Notes: generated by a model from the sequence alone, not told the origin. Counted from the first letter of the stretch, positions 17,163 to 27,583 are shown. The stretch is DNA of 64,000 nucleotides from Gaiella sp. (GCA_027493885.1 JAOSJZ010000001.1:2970622-3034621), one strand, 5' to 3'. A program made the numbers and translations.

Positions 17163-17840
17163 ATGTCGAGCGATCGCGTCACACTCGAGGTCTCCGAGCG
17201 CGGGGCAGACCAGGTCGGCTCGCGGCGCGTTCGCCGCCTTCGCAAGGAAGGGCTCGTTCCGGGCGTCCTCTACGGCAAGGGGCACACCCGTGCGATCGTC
17301 GTCGACGAGCGGCGTCTGCGCAGTGTGCTGACCGGCCCCTCGGGGCTCCACGCGATCGTCGACGTCGTGATCGAGGGACAGACGACGCCGCACCACGCGG
17401 TGCTCAAGGACTTCCAGCGCCATCCGATCCGCGGCACCATGACCCACGTCGACTTCCACGAGGTGAGGCTCGACCGCCCGATCCAGGCGTCGGTCACCGT
17501 GCAGTTCGTGGGCGAATCGCCCGGCGCGAAGCAGGGCGGGATCGTTCAGCAGGTCAGCCGCGACGTGCAGGTCGAGGCACTGCCCACGGGTATTCCCGAG
17601 CACGTCGAGCTCGACATCTCGGAGCTCGAGGTCGGCGGCACTCTTCGCGTCGAGGACCTCGCGGCGATCGACGGCGTCACCTTCCTCGACGATCCGCAGA
17701 CAGTGCTTGCATCGTGCTCGATCCCACGCGGGATCACGGAGCTCGAGGAGGAGGAAGCGGAGGCCGAGGCCGCCGAAGGCGTAGCCGAGGGCGCCGCGGC
17801 AGAGCCTTCGGACGAGAGCGCCGACACGGGCGCGGAGTAG
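17163..17840 (+). CDS. rplY: Ribosomal protein bL25 (CTC form)
   Basis: 225 residues: an N-terminal 5S rRNA-binding bL25 domain (RLRKEGLVPGVLYGKG) and the C-terminal TL5/CTC beta domain (VDFHEVRLDRPIQASV, VEALPTGIPEHVELDIS). It ends in an acidic Glu/Ala tail of about 35 residues typical of actinobacterial CTC proteins. It binds 5S rRNA in the large subunit. pth starts 3 nt after the stop. Confidence 0.95.
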   Translation: MSSDRVTLEVSERGADQVGSRRVRRLRKEGLVPGVLYGKGHTRAIVVDERRLRSVLTGPSGLHAIVDVVIEGQTTPHHAVLKDFQRHPIRGTMTHVDFHEVRLDRPIQASVTVQFVGESPGAKQGGIVQQVSRDVQVEALPTGIPEHVELDISELEVGGTLRVEDLAAIDGVTFLDDPQTVLASCSIPRGITELEEEEAEAEAAEGVAEGAAAEPSDESADTGAE

Positions 17841-17843
17841 TCC

Positions 17844-18437
17844 GTGCGCCTCTTCCGCAGGGGAGAGGCCGGAGCAGCGATGGACCTTCTCGTCGCGGGG
17901 CTCGGCAACCCGGGTCGCGAGCACGAGCGCGACCGCCACAACGTCGGCTGGATGGTCGTCGACGAGCTCGCGCGTCGTCACGGCGGGTCGTTCAAGGCGA
18001 AGTTCCGCGGCCGTTCCGGTGACGTCCGGGTCGACGGTCGCGCTCTCGTGCTGCTCAAGCCCGAGACGTACATGAACGAGTCCGGCGCCTCGATCCAGGC
18101 GGCGGCGGCGTTCTACAAGTTGCCGGGCGAGCGGGTGCTCGTCGTCCACGACGACGTCGATCTCGAGACCGGTCGCCTCCAGGCCAGGCTCGGCGGTGGC
18201 CTCGCGGGGCACAACGGGCTCAGGTCGATCGCCCAGCGCCTGGGCTCGCAGGAGTTCCTCCGCTTGCGCATCGGGGTCGGGCGCCCCCGCCGCGGAGACC
18301 CACGCCCGGTGGCGGACTACGTGCTCTCCGCCTTCGCGCCCGAGGATGATGCCGAGGCGATCGTCGAGCGCGCGTGCGACGCCGTCGAGGTCATCGCCTC
18401 CCAGGGGCTCGAGGAGGCGCAGCGGCGCTTCAACTGA
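17844..18437 (+). CDS. pth: Peptidyl-tRNA hydrolase
   Basis: 197 residues from GTG 17844; an ATG at 17880 would give 185 and begin at the conserved core. LLVAGLGNPGREHERDRHNV carries the catalytic His, and KPETYMNESG, VVHDDVDLETG, GGLAGHNGLRS and LRIGVGRP follow. Pth recycles peptidyl-tRNA released by stalled ribosomes. It follows rplY by 3 nt. Confidence 0.95.
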   Translation: MRLFRRGEAGAAMDLLVAGLGNPGREHERDRHNVGWMVVDELARRHGGSFKAKFRGRSGDVRVDGRALVLLKPETYMNESGASIQAAAAFYKLPGERVLVVHDDVDLETGRLQARLGGGLAGHNGLRSIAQRLGSQEFLRLRIGVGRPRRGDPRPVADYVLSAFAPEDDAEAIVERACDAVEVIASQGLEEAQRRFN

Positions 18438-18965
18438 CGCCGCGCACGACGCAGCGGATCACCCCGTCCGGATCGGTTCGGCGCGTATCGCGGGCGAACG
18501 AACTCGCGTCCAGGCGGCGCTCGAGGCTCGCGCCTCGCCCGGCACAGCTCAGCCGTCCGTCATGGGATCACCGTGGATCCTGCCGGGAGACGAAACGGAC
18601 AGGCCCCACCGGGAACCGGAACACCTCTTTCGCACGCGTTCGGCACACATTCGGCACAGATCCGTCGCCCATACGGCACACAGTTCTCGATAGCGTGTAA
18701 GCAGGGCACGGGGGTGCCCCTGGGGGCAGTTGTCGCGGCGTCGGGAGCGGTGGCAGAGACGTCCAGGCGCCCGTGTTCGCGGATGGGCGAGCCGCCCGGG
18801 CTTGTCCAGCCGGAGTGGGGATCCCGACCGGGCGGCCGCCGCGCTGCCGTGCCAGGGCCCCAGGGAAGGGCATGAAACAGCGGGACTGGGAGGTCAGGCG
18901 CCCGGCGGGCCGGAAGAGCGTCGCCCAGTACGATGACCCCGCGGGGCCCGATCCCCGCCGAGCCC
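18438..18965. other. Long intergenic region between pth and mfd
   Basis: 528 bp without a supported gene. It contains repeat copy 3 (18630-18728, minus orientation) and a TACGAT box at 18929-18934 that probably drives mfd. Open frames here have composition unlike neighbours and no recognisable protein. The stretch 18438-18629 and the part 18729-18920 show nothing I can assign. Confidence 0.6.
18630..18728 (-). repeat. Hairpin-heptamer dispersed element, copy 3 (inverted)
   Basis: On the minus strand: palindrome from 18728 to 18715, stem-loop 18722-18702 with loop CCCC and one bulged base, core ACGCTATCG at 18696-18688. Five heptamers start at 18680 (TGTGCCG), 18669 (GGCGACG), 18658 (TGTGCCG), 18647 (TGTGCCG) and 18636 (CGTGCGA), again 11 bp apart. 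Palindrome to first heptamer is 48 nt because the stem has lost one base. Downstream in this orientation is the convergent pth end. Confidence 0.85.
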
Positions 18966-21900
18966 ATGGACCCGGACACCACCCAGACCCACGAAACGGT
19001 GCTCTCCGCCTTCGCGGACGAGCTGCGGCGAACCGACCGCTTCGAGGCGTTCGTGCGCACGCTGCCCGCCCGCGCTAGGGTCTCCGAGCCCGCCCTGCCG
19101 CTCGTCCTCGCTGCCCTTCACGCCGAGGTCGGACACGGGCTGCTCGTGCTGCTGCCCGAGGACGCAGATGCGCGCGACGCTGCAGACGGCGCCTCGTGGT
19201 TCCGCGACGCGAGTCGCGTGGCGTTCCTCCCGAGCCGGGGGGTGGCGTTCGCTTCTGGTCTCGTCCCGCCGCCGCACCTCGTCGGCGAGCGCTACCGGGC
19301 GCTGCAGATCCTCGAGGAGGGCGGGCTGGTCTGCGCGTCGGTCGCCGCCCTCTCGGAAGGGCTGCCCCCGCGCGAAGCTCGGCCCGGGGCGCTCGAGCTT
19401 CGTGTCGGCGACGAGCCGGGCCTGGACGGGCTCGCGGAGGCGCTCGCGCTAGCGGGCTACGAGCGCGTCGATCGCGTCGACGAGCGGGGGCAGTTCGCCG
19501 TCCGCGGCGGCATCGTGGACGTCTTTCCCTCGACCGGGCGCGAGCCGCTCCGCGTCGAGCTCTACGGCGACGAGATCGAGCAGGTGCGAGCCTTCTCGCC
19601 GTTCACGCAGCGCGCGCTCCACCCGGCAAACCACACGGTCGTGTACCCCGCCGCCGAGCGCCGCACCGACCTCGTCGAGCCGGATCTCGGGGGTGAGGAC
19701 GGTGACGTCCCCGGCGCCGCCCACGTGCCGACGGATCTCGTGCCGCCGGTCGGCCGGCGCCCAGACGTGGTCTGGCAGCCCGACGAGGTACGGCGCGTCG
19801 CCTCCGACGAGGGTCTTGCCGCCGTGGCCACCGGCGGCGCGACGGAGCTCGATCCGTTCCCTCAGGGGCAGCCGCACGCCTTCGAAGCGCAGCGGCCGGC
19901 GATCGCGGCGCGGGGTCTCGCCGAAGCCGAGAACGAGCTCGCGGCATTCGTGCGCGCTGGGAACCGCGTCGTCGTGGCGTTCGCCCATCGCGGCGAGGCC
20001 GAGCGACAGGCGACGCTGCTGCGGAAGATCGAGGCGCCGACCCTCAGCCCGGGCGATGCGCTCGGCACCCAGCCGGAGCTGCGGTTCGCGGTCGCACCCG
20101 CCCGCCGCGGCTTCGTGTGGCGCGAGCTCGGGCTCGTGCTGCTCCCCGACACGCAGGTGTTCCGCAAGCGGCCGCCGCGTGCGGATAGGCGTCTCGGCAG
20201 GGCGCTCGCGAGCTTCGCCGACCTCCGGGTCGGCGACTACGTCGTCCACGAGGACCACGGCATCGGCAAGCTTCTCGGGTTCGAGACGAAGGAGGTCGCG
20301 AGCGTCACCCGCGACTACCTGCACCTCGCCTTCAGGGGCGAGGATCGCCTCTACGTCCCTCACGAGCAGCTCGGCAAGCTCTCGAAATACATCGGCGCGG
20401 ACGCGACCGCCCCGAGCCTCTCGAAGCTCGGCGGCAAGGCCTGGCAGAACCTCAAGGCTCGCGCCCGCAACGCGGTTCGCGAGCTGGCCGGCGAGCTCCT
20501 CCAGCTCTACGCGCAGCGCCAGCGCGCCGAGGGGGTGGCGACGGACCTCTCGAGCGACTGGCTCGAGCGGCTCGAGGCGTCGTTCCCCTACCGGGAGACG
20601 GACGACCAGCAGCGCGCGATCGAGGTCGTCAAGGAGGATCTGGAATCGCCGCGGCCGATGGACCGTCTCGTCTGCGGCGACGTCGGCTTCGGCAAGACCG
20701 AGGTCGCCGTGCGGGCGGCGTTCGCGGTCGCGGTCAACGGCCGCCAGGTGCTCGTGCTCTGTCCGACGACGATCCTCGCCGAGCAGCACTGGAACACCTT
20801 CCGCGAGCGCTACCGCGACTTCCCGGTCCGGGTCGAGATGGTCTCCCGCTTCCGCAGGCCGGCCGAGGTGAAGGCGGTCCTCCGGGAGTTCGCCGAGGGG
20901 AAGGTCGAGGTGCTCGTGGGCACTCACAGGATCCTCTCGCGGGACGTGATCCCGAAGCAGCTCGGCCTCGTGATCGTCGACGAGGAGCAGCGCTTCGGCG
21001 TCCAGCAGAAGGAGCTCCTGCGGGCGCTCCGCCTCGAGGTGGACGTGCTTGCGCTCTCGGCGACCCCGATTCCGCGCACACTCCACATGTCCCTCTCGGG
21101 GCTCCGCGACATCTCGATCATCGAGACGCCCCCCGAGGGGCGTCGCCCGATTCGCACGACCGTCGGGGAATACGACGAAGAGCTCATACGTCTCGCGCTC
21201 GAGCGAGAGCACGCCCGGCACGGACAGTCGTTCTACCTCCACAATCGCGTCGAGACGATCGAGGAGGCCGCTGAGAAGCTGCGGCAGCTGTGCCCCGGAT
21301 TGCGCTTCCTCGTCGCGCACGGACAGATGGCCGAGCGCGAGCTCGAAGACCGGATGCATTCCTTCCTCGCCGGCGACGCCGACGTGCTCGTCTCGACGAC
21401 GATCATCGAGTCCGGGATCGACATCCCCCAGGCGAACACGCTGGTCGTGGAGCGGGCCGACGCGCTCGGGCTCGCGCAGCTCTACCAGATCCGCGGGCGC
21501 GTCGGGCGCTCGGACGTGACGGCGCACGCGTATCTCTTCTATCCGGACGCGTCGGAGCTGACCGCCGAGGCGCGGGCTCGCCTTGCGACGCTCGCCGACC
21601 ACACGGAGCTCGGCGCGGGCTTCCAGATCGCGATGCGCGACCTGGAGATCCGGGGCGCGGGCGACCTGCTCGGCGCCGAGCAGTCGGGCCACGTCGCGGC
21701 GCTCGGGTTCGAGCTGTACGTCGAGATGCTGAACGAGGCCGTGGCCGAGCTCTCGGGGCAGGCGAGGATCGCCGTGCGCCCGGTCCGCGTCGATGCGCGC
21801 GTGGACGCGTTCATCCCCGCGACGTACGTGCAGGCCGAGGCGCTCAAGATCGACCTCCACCGCAGGATCGCGCTCGCCGAGCACGACGACGAGCTGCGGG

Positions 21901-22202
21901 AGCTCCGCGCCGCGACGGAGGATCGCTACGGCCCGCTGCCGGAGCCCGTCGAGAACCTCTTCCGGATCCAGGAGGCGAAGCTCTCGCTGGCGCTCGTCGG
22001 CGCCGACTACCTCGTCTTCCGGGGCGGCCGGGCGACAGTCGGACCGGTCGGGCTCGCCGCGACAGAGGTCAGGGCGCTGCGCTCGATCGCCGACACGGCG
22101 GTCTACACGTCAGCACGCCAGGAAGTCGCGATCCGGGCAGACGGCCTCGAGGGGGCGCTCGCGCTGGCCGATGCTATCGTTGCCGCTCGTCGGGCCGCCT
22201 GA
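18966..22202 (+). CDS. mfd: Transcription-repair coupling factor
   Basis: 1078 residues from ATG 18966; an upstream ATG at 18933 overlaps the putative -10 box (18929-18934) and is less likely. The UvrB-like N-terminus (GQFAVRGGIVDVFPS) leads to the RNAP-interaction CarD-like domain (RVGDYVVHEDHGIGKL). The RecG-like motor has Walker A GDVGFGKTEVA, DEEQ in VIVDEEQRFGVQQ, SATPIPRTLHMS and QIRGRVGRSD. The C-terminal TRCF domain is present. Mfd removes stalled RNA polymerase and recruits UvrA to damage. Length is slightly below the usual ~1150. Confidence 0.96.
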   Translation: MDPDTTQTHETVLSAFADELRRTDRFEAFVRTLPARARVSEPALPLVLAALHAEVGHGLLVLLPEDADARDAADGASWFRDASRVAFLPSRGVAFASGLVPPPHLVGERYRALQILEEGGLVCASVAALSEGLPPREARPGALELRVGDEPGLDGLAEALALAGYERVDRVDERGQFAVRGGIVDVFPSTGREPLRVELYGDEIEQVRAFSPFTQRALHPANHTVVYPAAERRTDLVEPDLGGEDGDVPGAAHVPTDLVPPVGRRPDVVWQPDEVRRVASDEGLAAVATGGATELDPFPQGQPHAFEAQRPAIAARGLAEAENELAAFVRAGNRVVVAFAHRGEAERQATLLRKIEAPTLSPGDALGTQPELRFAVAPARRGFVWRELGLVLLPDTQVFRKRPPRADRRLGRALASFADLRVGDYVVHEDHGIGKLLGFETKEVASVTRDYLHLAFRGEDRLYVPHEQLGKLSKYIGADATAPSLSKLGGKAWQNLKARARNAVRELAGELLQLYAQRQRAEGVATDLSSDWLERLEASFPYRETDDQQRAIEVVKEDLESPRPMDRLVCGDVGFGKTEVAVRAAFAVAVNGRQVLVLCPTTILAEQHWNTFRERYRDFPVRVEMVSRFRRPAEVKAVLREFAEGKVEVLVGTHRILSRDVIPKQLGLVIVDEEQRFGVQQKELLRALRLEVDVLALSATPIPRTLHMSLSGLRDISIIETPPEGRRPIRTTVGEYDEELIRLALEREHARHGQSFYLHNRVETIEEAAEKLRQLCPGLRFLVAHGQMAERELEDRMHSFLAGDADVLVSTTIIESGIDIPQANTLVVERADALGLAQLYQIRGRVGRSDVTAHAYLFYPDASELTAEARARLATLADHTELGAGFQIAMRDLEIRGAGDLLGAEQSGHVAALGFELYVEMLNEAVAELSGQARIAVRPVRVDARVDAFIPATYVQAEALKIDLHRRIALAEHDDELRELRAATEDRYGPLPEPVENLFRIQEAKLSLALVGADYLVFRGGRATVGPVGLAATEVRALRSIADTAVYTSARQEVAIRADGLEGALALADAIVAARRAA

Positions 22203-22293
22203 CCGCCCCGAGGAGCCAGTGCGCGGAGCCCGAACCTTTCCCGTACACGTCGTAACCCGCCCGTAACCGCACGTCGCCTACAAAGAGGACTCG

Positions 22294-23307
22294 ATGAAGC
22301 GCTCGCTCCTGCTCGCCGCTGCCGCCCTGGCGGCCGTCACGCTCGTCGCCGCCGGATGTGGCGACACGGACGAGGTCCCCGCCGATGCCGTCGCGGTCGT
22401 CGACGGCAGCTCGATCACGCGGGCCACGCTCGACGATCTCCTCGCACGTGCAAAGAAGTCCTACACCGCGCAGAAGCGCTCGTTCCCGAAGGCCGGCACG
22501 TCCGAGTACCAGTCGCTCCAGACACAGGCGGTCGCGTACCTCGTCCAGCGTGCGGAGTACGCGCGCGAGGCGGACAAGCTCGGCATCGAGGTCACCGACG
22601 CGCAGATCGCGAAGAAGCTCGAAGAGGTGAAGAAGCAGTATTTCGAGGGCAACCAGGCGAAGTTCGAGAAGGGCATCGCGGAGCAGGGCTACACCGAGGC
22701 GACGCTCCGCGAGGACCTGCGCGCGCAGCTTCTGACGGAAGGCATCTACAACGAGGTCACCGGCGACGTGAAAGTGACCGACGCAGACGTCAGGGCGTAC
22801 TACGACAAGAACCCCGCGACGTACACGGTTCCGGAGTCTCGCGATGTGCGTCACATCCTCGTCAAGACGAAGACCGAGGCCGACCGGATTCACGCGCAGC
22901 TCGTGGCGGGTGGTGACTTCGCCGCGCTCGCCAAGGCGAGCTCGCTCGACCCCGGCTCGAAGGACAAGGGCGGCGAGCTCAAGGTCGTCCGCGGCCAGAC
23001 CGTGGCGCCGTTCGACAAGGCCGCGTTCTCGCTCGACACGAACGAGCTGTCCGAGCCCGTCAAGACGGAGTTCGGCTATCACATCATCCAGCCGGTTGGC
23101 AGCGTGAAGCCCGGGTCCGTGACGCCGTTCGCACAGGTCAAGGACCAGATCCGCACCCAGCTCGAGTCGGAGAAGAAGAACGGGGCCGTCAACAAGTGGG
23201 TCGCGGACGTCGAGAAGGAGTACAAGGGCAAGGTCCAGTACGCGGCCGGGTTCGCTCCTCCGGACACCTCGACGACGACCGACGGCTCGACGACCGACGG
23301 CGGGTAA
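22294..23307 (+). CDS. Lipoprotein parvulin-type peptidyl-prolyl isomerase (foldase)
   Basis: 337 residues. The signal peptide ends in a lipobox TLVAAGC, predicting lipid attachment at Cys23. A SurA-like N-terminal chaperone domain (residues about 35-160) precedes the PpiC domain (about 165-255: RDVRHILVKTK, GGELKVVRGQ, FGYHIIQPV). A Thr/Ser/Asp-rich tail ends the protein. It resembles PrsA foldases that help secreted proteins fold outside the membrane. Unlike many neighbours it has a Shine-Dalgarno (AGAGGA) 5 nt before the ATG. Confidence 0.9.
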   Translation: MKRSLLLAAAALAAVTLVAAGCGDTDEVPADAVAVVDGSSITRATLDDLLARAKKSYTAQKRSFPKAGTSEYQSLQTQAVAYLVQRAEYAREADKLGIEVTDAQIAKKLEEVKKQYFEGNQAKFEKGIAEQGYTEATLREDLRAQLLTEGIYNEVTGDVKVTDADVRAYYDKNPATYTVPESRDVRHILVKTKTEADRIHAQLVAGGDFAALAKASSLDPGSKDKGGELKVVRGQTVAPFDKAAFSLDTNELSEPVKTEFGYHIIQPVGSVKPGSVTPFAQVKDQIRTQLESEKKNGAVNKWVADVEKEYKGKVQYAAGFAPPDTSTTTDGSTTDGG

Positions 23308-23310
23308 CGT
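23305..23310 (+). promoter_or_regulatory. -10 box (TAACGT) of mazG overlapping the foldase stop
   Basis: TAACGT contains the foldase TAA stop codon and ends 7 nt before the mazG GTG. A leaderless internal transcript for mazG is plausible. Confidence 0.4.
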
Positions 23311-23317
23311 CCGCCGC

Positions 23318-24127
23318 GTGGGTGCGGATGGGCCGCTCGATGACCTGCGCGAGCTGACGAGGCGTCTCCGCGCCGAGTGCCCCTGGGATCGCGAGCAGAC
23401 CGCGCGCACGATCGTTCCGCACACGGTCGAGGAGGCGTACGAGGTCGCGGACGCCGCGCTCGCCGACGATCCGGCGAAGCTCCGCGACGAGCTCGGCGAC
23501 CTGCTCTTCCAGGTGTTCTTCCTCTCGCTGCTCCTCGAGGAGTCCGGCGACGGCGATCTCGACGAGGTCACGCGCGCCGTCCACGACAAGCTCGTGCGCC
23601 GGCACCCGCACGTCTTCGGCGAGGCAGAGGTGCGCACGGCCGGTCGCGTGCGCCAGCGGTGGGAGGCGATCAAGGCCGAGCAGGAAGGCCGTGAGGGTGT
23701 CTTCCACGACGTACCCGGGTCGCTGCCCGCGTTGCTGCTCGCGCGCAAGGTCCAGCGGCGCGCGGCGGCGGTCGGCTACGACTGGCCCGGGCTCGAGGGG
23801 CCCGCCGCGAAGGTGCGGGAGGAGCTGGACGAGCTCCTCGCCGAGCTGCGGCGCGCCGGCCGACCGGCGCCCGAGACCGAGCCCGATCGCCGCGTCGAGG
23901 CCGAGCTCGGCGATCTTCTGTTCACGGTCGTGAACCTCGCCCGCTTCGTCAACGTCGATCCCGAGCTCGCGCTCCGCACCGCGGCCGGGAGGTTCCGCGA
24001 CCGTGTCGAGGAGGCCGAGCGGCTCGCCGCGGAGGCGGGCCAGACGTGGGTCGACCTCGATCTCGACGGCCAGGAGCGCTGGTACGAGCAGGCGAAGGCC
24101 GCGCTCGGCTCCGCCGAGCGCGGCTAG
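23318..24127 (+). CDS. mazG: Nucleoside triphosphate pyrophosphohydrolase MazG
   Basis: 269 residues with two MazG repeats. The first has CPWDREQTARTIVPHTVEEA with the EExxE/ExxD metal-binding pattern at VEEAYEVADA and DELGDLLFQV. The second has KVREELDELLAEL and EAELGDLLFTVVN. MazG hydrolyses (d)NTPs to NMPs and helps clear aberrant nucleotides. GTG start 10 nt after the foldase stop. Confidence 0.93.
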   Translation: MGADGPLDDLRELTRRLRAECPWDREQTARTIVPHTVEEAYEVADAALADDPAKLRDELGDLLFQVFFLSLLLEESGDGDLDEVTRAVHDKLVRRHPHVFGEAEVRTAGRVRQRWEAIKAEQEGREGVFHDVPGSLPALLLARKVQRRAAAVGYDWPGLEGPAAKVREELDELLAELRRAGRPAPETEPDRRVEAELGDLLFTVVNLARFVNVDPELALRTAAGRFRDRVEEAERLAAEAGQTWVDLDLDGQERWYEQAKAALGSAERG

Positions 24128-24275
24128 GCGGAGCGCCGGGCGGTAGATCCCGCGCGGGCACGGAGAGCCAATGGCGCTCGGCTCTTGCTCGGCTCTTGCC
24201 CCATCTCGACCGGGGCTTTCCGGGCCGAGGCCAGCCTTCGCCGATACAACCCCGTTGACCCCCAGCGACCCCCAA

Positions 24276-24376
24276 CCGCCCCCAGGGGCACTTCCGTGTC
24301 CCTGACGTAACGTTACCAAGAACGACAACGTAGCTGTGTGACGGAAGTGTGCCGCCTGTGTGACGGGACCGTGCCG
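24276..24376 (+). repeat. Hairpin-heptamer dispersed element, copy 4
   Basis: Palindrome CGCCCCCAGGGGCA at 24276-24289 (first base differs); stem-loop at 24282-24304 (CAGGGGCAC, loop TTCC, GTGTCCCTG); degenerate core AACGTTACC at 24309-24317. Heptamers at 24337 (TGTGACG), 24348 (TGTGCCG), 24359 (TGTGACG) and 24370 (CGTGCCG) are 11 bp apart. Palindrome to first heptamer is 61 nt, about one helical turn more than in copies 1-3. It fills the centre of the 326-bp gap 24128-24453 and lies 77 bp upstream of eno in the same orientation. Confidence 0.85.
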
Positions 24377-24423
24377 GTGGTCTGCGCCAGTCAGCCGGCT
24401 GGTCCAACGGCACCGCGCGCGTC

Positions 24424-25728
<1,305 letters not shown>

Positions 25729-25738
25729 GCACCGCCAG

Positions 25739-25744
25739 TAGGCT
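25739..25744 (+). promoter_or_regulatory. -10 box (TAGGCT) of pyk
   Basis: TAGGCT with 6 nt to the GTG at 25751, just after the enolase stop. It suggests pyk is also transcribed independently and without a leader. Confidence 0.5.
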
Positions 25745-25750
25745 GACCGA

Positions 25751-27163
25751 GTGAGCGGTCACCTTCGTCGCACGAAGATCGTCGCGACCATCGGGCCCGC
25801 GTCTGCGAGCCCCGAGACGCTCACCGCCCTGATCGAGGCGGGGATGGACGGTGCGCGCCTCAACTTCTCGCACGGCACGCGGGACGACCACGCCCGTACG
25901 GCACAGCTCGTCCGCGACGCGGAGACCGCGGCCGGACGGCCGATCGCGCTGATCGCCGACCTGCAGGGGCCGAAGCTCCGGGTCGGCGAGATCGAGCGGG
26001 AGGTCGAGCTCTCGGAGGGAGATTCCGTCGTCATCGCGGGCGAGGACGTTGCGCAGCCCGAGGACGTGCCGGTCAGCCCCGCCGTGCTCGGATCGGTGCT
26101 CCAGGCGGGCAACGACGTCCTGATCGACGACGGCCTCGTCCGGCTCCGCGTCGAGAGGGTCGACCGGGGACGGGCGCGCTGCCAGGTCGTCACCGGGGGC
26201 ACGGTCGGCGCCCACAAGGGCGTCAACCTGCCCGGCGTGCCACTGCCGATCCCCTCGCTCACGCGCAAGGACCTCGACGACCTCGACGCGGCTCTCGAGT
26301 TCGGCGTCGACTACGTCGCGCTGTCCTTCGTCCGCTCGGCCTCCGACGTGAAGGCCCTCCGCACGCTGATCGAGGCGCGTGGCTCGCACGCCTGGGTGAT
26401 CGCGAAGATCGAGAAGGCAGAGGCAGTCGCAGCACTCGACGAGATCCTCGCCGAGGCGCACGGCGTGATGGTCGCGCGCGGCGATCTCGGCGTCGAGATC
26501 GGGGCCGCAGAGGTCCCGCTCCTGCAGAAGCGGATCATCTTTCACGCGCTCGAGCGCGCGAGGCCCGTGATCACGGCGACGCAGATGCTCGAGTCGATGG
26601 TCCACGCACCGGAGCCGACCCGGGCGGAGGCGTCGGACATCGCGAACGCGATCCTCGACGGGACCTCCGCGATCATGCTCTCGGGCGAGACGGCGATCGG
26701 CGACCACCCGGTCGAGGCGGTCGCGGTGATGGACCGGATCGCGCTCGCGGTCGAGCCGCACCTCGGCTACCGCCACGAGACCCCGCAGGCAAGCGACGAG
26801 CCGACGATCGACCAGGCGATGTCGAACGCCGCCTGCGACGTTGCCGAGGCGATCGCGGCGAGGGCGATCCTCGTCCCGACCTTCACCGGCCGGACGGCCT
26901 CCGCCGTGGCGAGGCTCCGGCCGCAACGGTCGATCCTGGCGCTCACGCACAAGATGGACTCGCTCCGGCACCTGGCGCTCGAGTGGGGGGTGACGCCGCT
27001 CGAGATCACGGAGACGACCGACGTCGAGGATCTCTGGACGCGGTCGATCGCGGCCGCGCGCGACTCGGGCATCGTCTCCCCGGGCGAACGGCTCGTGATC
27101 ACCGCCGGTACCGCGGTCAACATCCCCGGCGGTACGAACGTGATCAAGGTCGACCTGGCGTAG
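25751..27163 (+). CDS. pyk: Pyruvate kinase
   Basis: 470 residues. RTKIVATIGPAS, ARLNFSHGTRDDH, the catalytic Lys region WVIAKIEKAEAV, VMVARGDLGVEIG and the substrate loop ATQMLESMVHAPEPTRAEAS are all present. The C-terminal regulatory domain ends SPGERLVITAGTAVNIPGGT. It converts PEP and ADP to pyruvate and ATP. Confidence 0.97.
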   Translation: MSGHLRRTKIVATIGPASASPETLTALIEAGMDGARLNFSHGTRDDHARTAQLVRDAETAAGRPIALIADLQGPKLRVGEIEREVELSEGDSVVIAGEDVAQPEDVPVSPAVLGSVLQAGNDVLIDDGLVRLRVERVDRGRARCQVVTGGTVGAHKGVNLPGVPLPIPSLTRKDLDDLDAALEFGVDYVALSFVRSASDVKALRTLIEARGSHAWVIAKIEKAEAVAALDEILAEAHGVMVARGDLGVEIGAAEVPLLQKRIIFHALERARPVITATQMLESMVHAPEPTRAEASDIANAILDGTSAIMLSGETAIGDHPVEAVAVMDRIALAVEPHLGYRHETPQASDEPTIDQAMSNAACDVAEAIAARAILVPTFTGRTASAVARLRPQRSILALTHKMDSLRHLALEWGVTPLEITETTDVEDLWTRSIAAARDSGIVSPGERLVITAGTAVNIPGGTNVIKVDLA

Positions 27164-27234
27164 ACGCGCCTCCGCCCCGTCTACGCCGAGCTCTGGTCGG
27201 AGGGTCGCGCCGCCGGACGGCGAATTGTGTCACC

Positions 27235-27570
27235 GTGGCGGGGAAGGCGAGAAAGAATGCGGCGCGTACGCGCGCTCGTCGCCGCCGGTCGCCGCGCTGG
27301 CTGCTGCCGTGCGTCGTGCTCGCCGTCGTGGGCTTTCTCTACGTCCGCCCGATCACGACGTACCTCGAGACGCGCAACCAGCTCGGCGAGCGTCGCGCCG
27401 AGGTGGCTGCGCTGCGTGCGGAGCGTGCCCGCGTGTCGGCCCGGCTGGCGCGGACGACGAGCCTCGACGCGCTCGCCCGTGCCGCACGCGGGATCGGCTA
27501 CGTCCGCCCGGGCGAGCACCTGTTCATCGTGAAGGGCACCGCCGAGTGGCGGCGCCGTCACGACGGCTGA
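27235..27570 (+). CDS. ftsB: FtsB/DivIC-family septum formation initiator
   Basis: 111 residues from GTG 27235. A very basic cytoplasmic N-terminus, one membrane helix (about 24-42, LLPCVVLAVVGFLYV), then a coiled coil (LETRNQLGERRAEVAALRAE) and the family C-terminus ARGIGYVRPGEHLFIVKG. FtsB/DivIC bridges FtsL and FtsQ in the divisome. The position between pyk/eno and DUF501 is the usual actinobacterial location. Confidence 0.88.
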   Translation: MAGKARKNAARTRARRRRSPRWLLPCVVLAVVGFLYVRPITTYLETRNQLGERRAEVAALRAERARVSARLARTTSLDALARAARGIGYVRPGEHLFIVKGTAEWRRRHDG

Positions 27571-27583
27571 CGCCGCGCATCGG

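Noticed and set aside
18573..18875. Plus-strand open frames across repeat copy 3.
   Set aside because: They run through the hairpin and heptamers with unnatural composition and have no start signal.
19449..21884. An 811-codon open frame antisense to mfd.
   Set aside because: A high-GC shadow of a certain gene; low-complexity composition and no motif.
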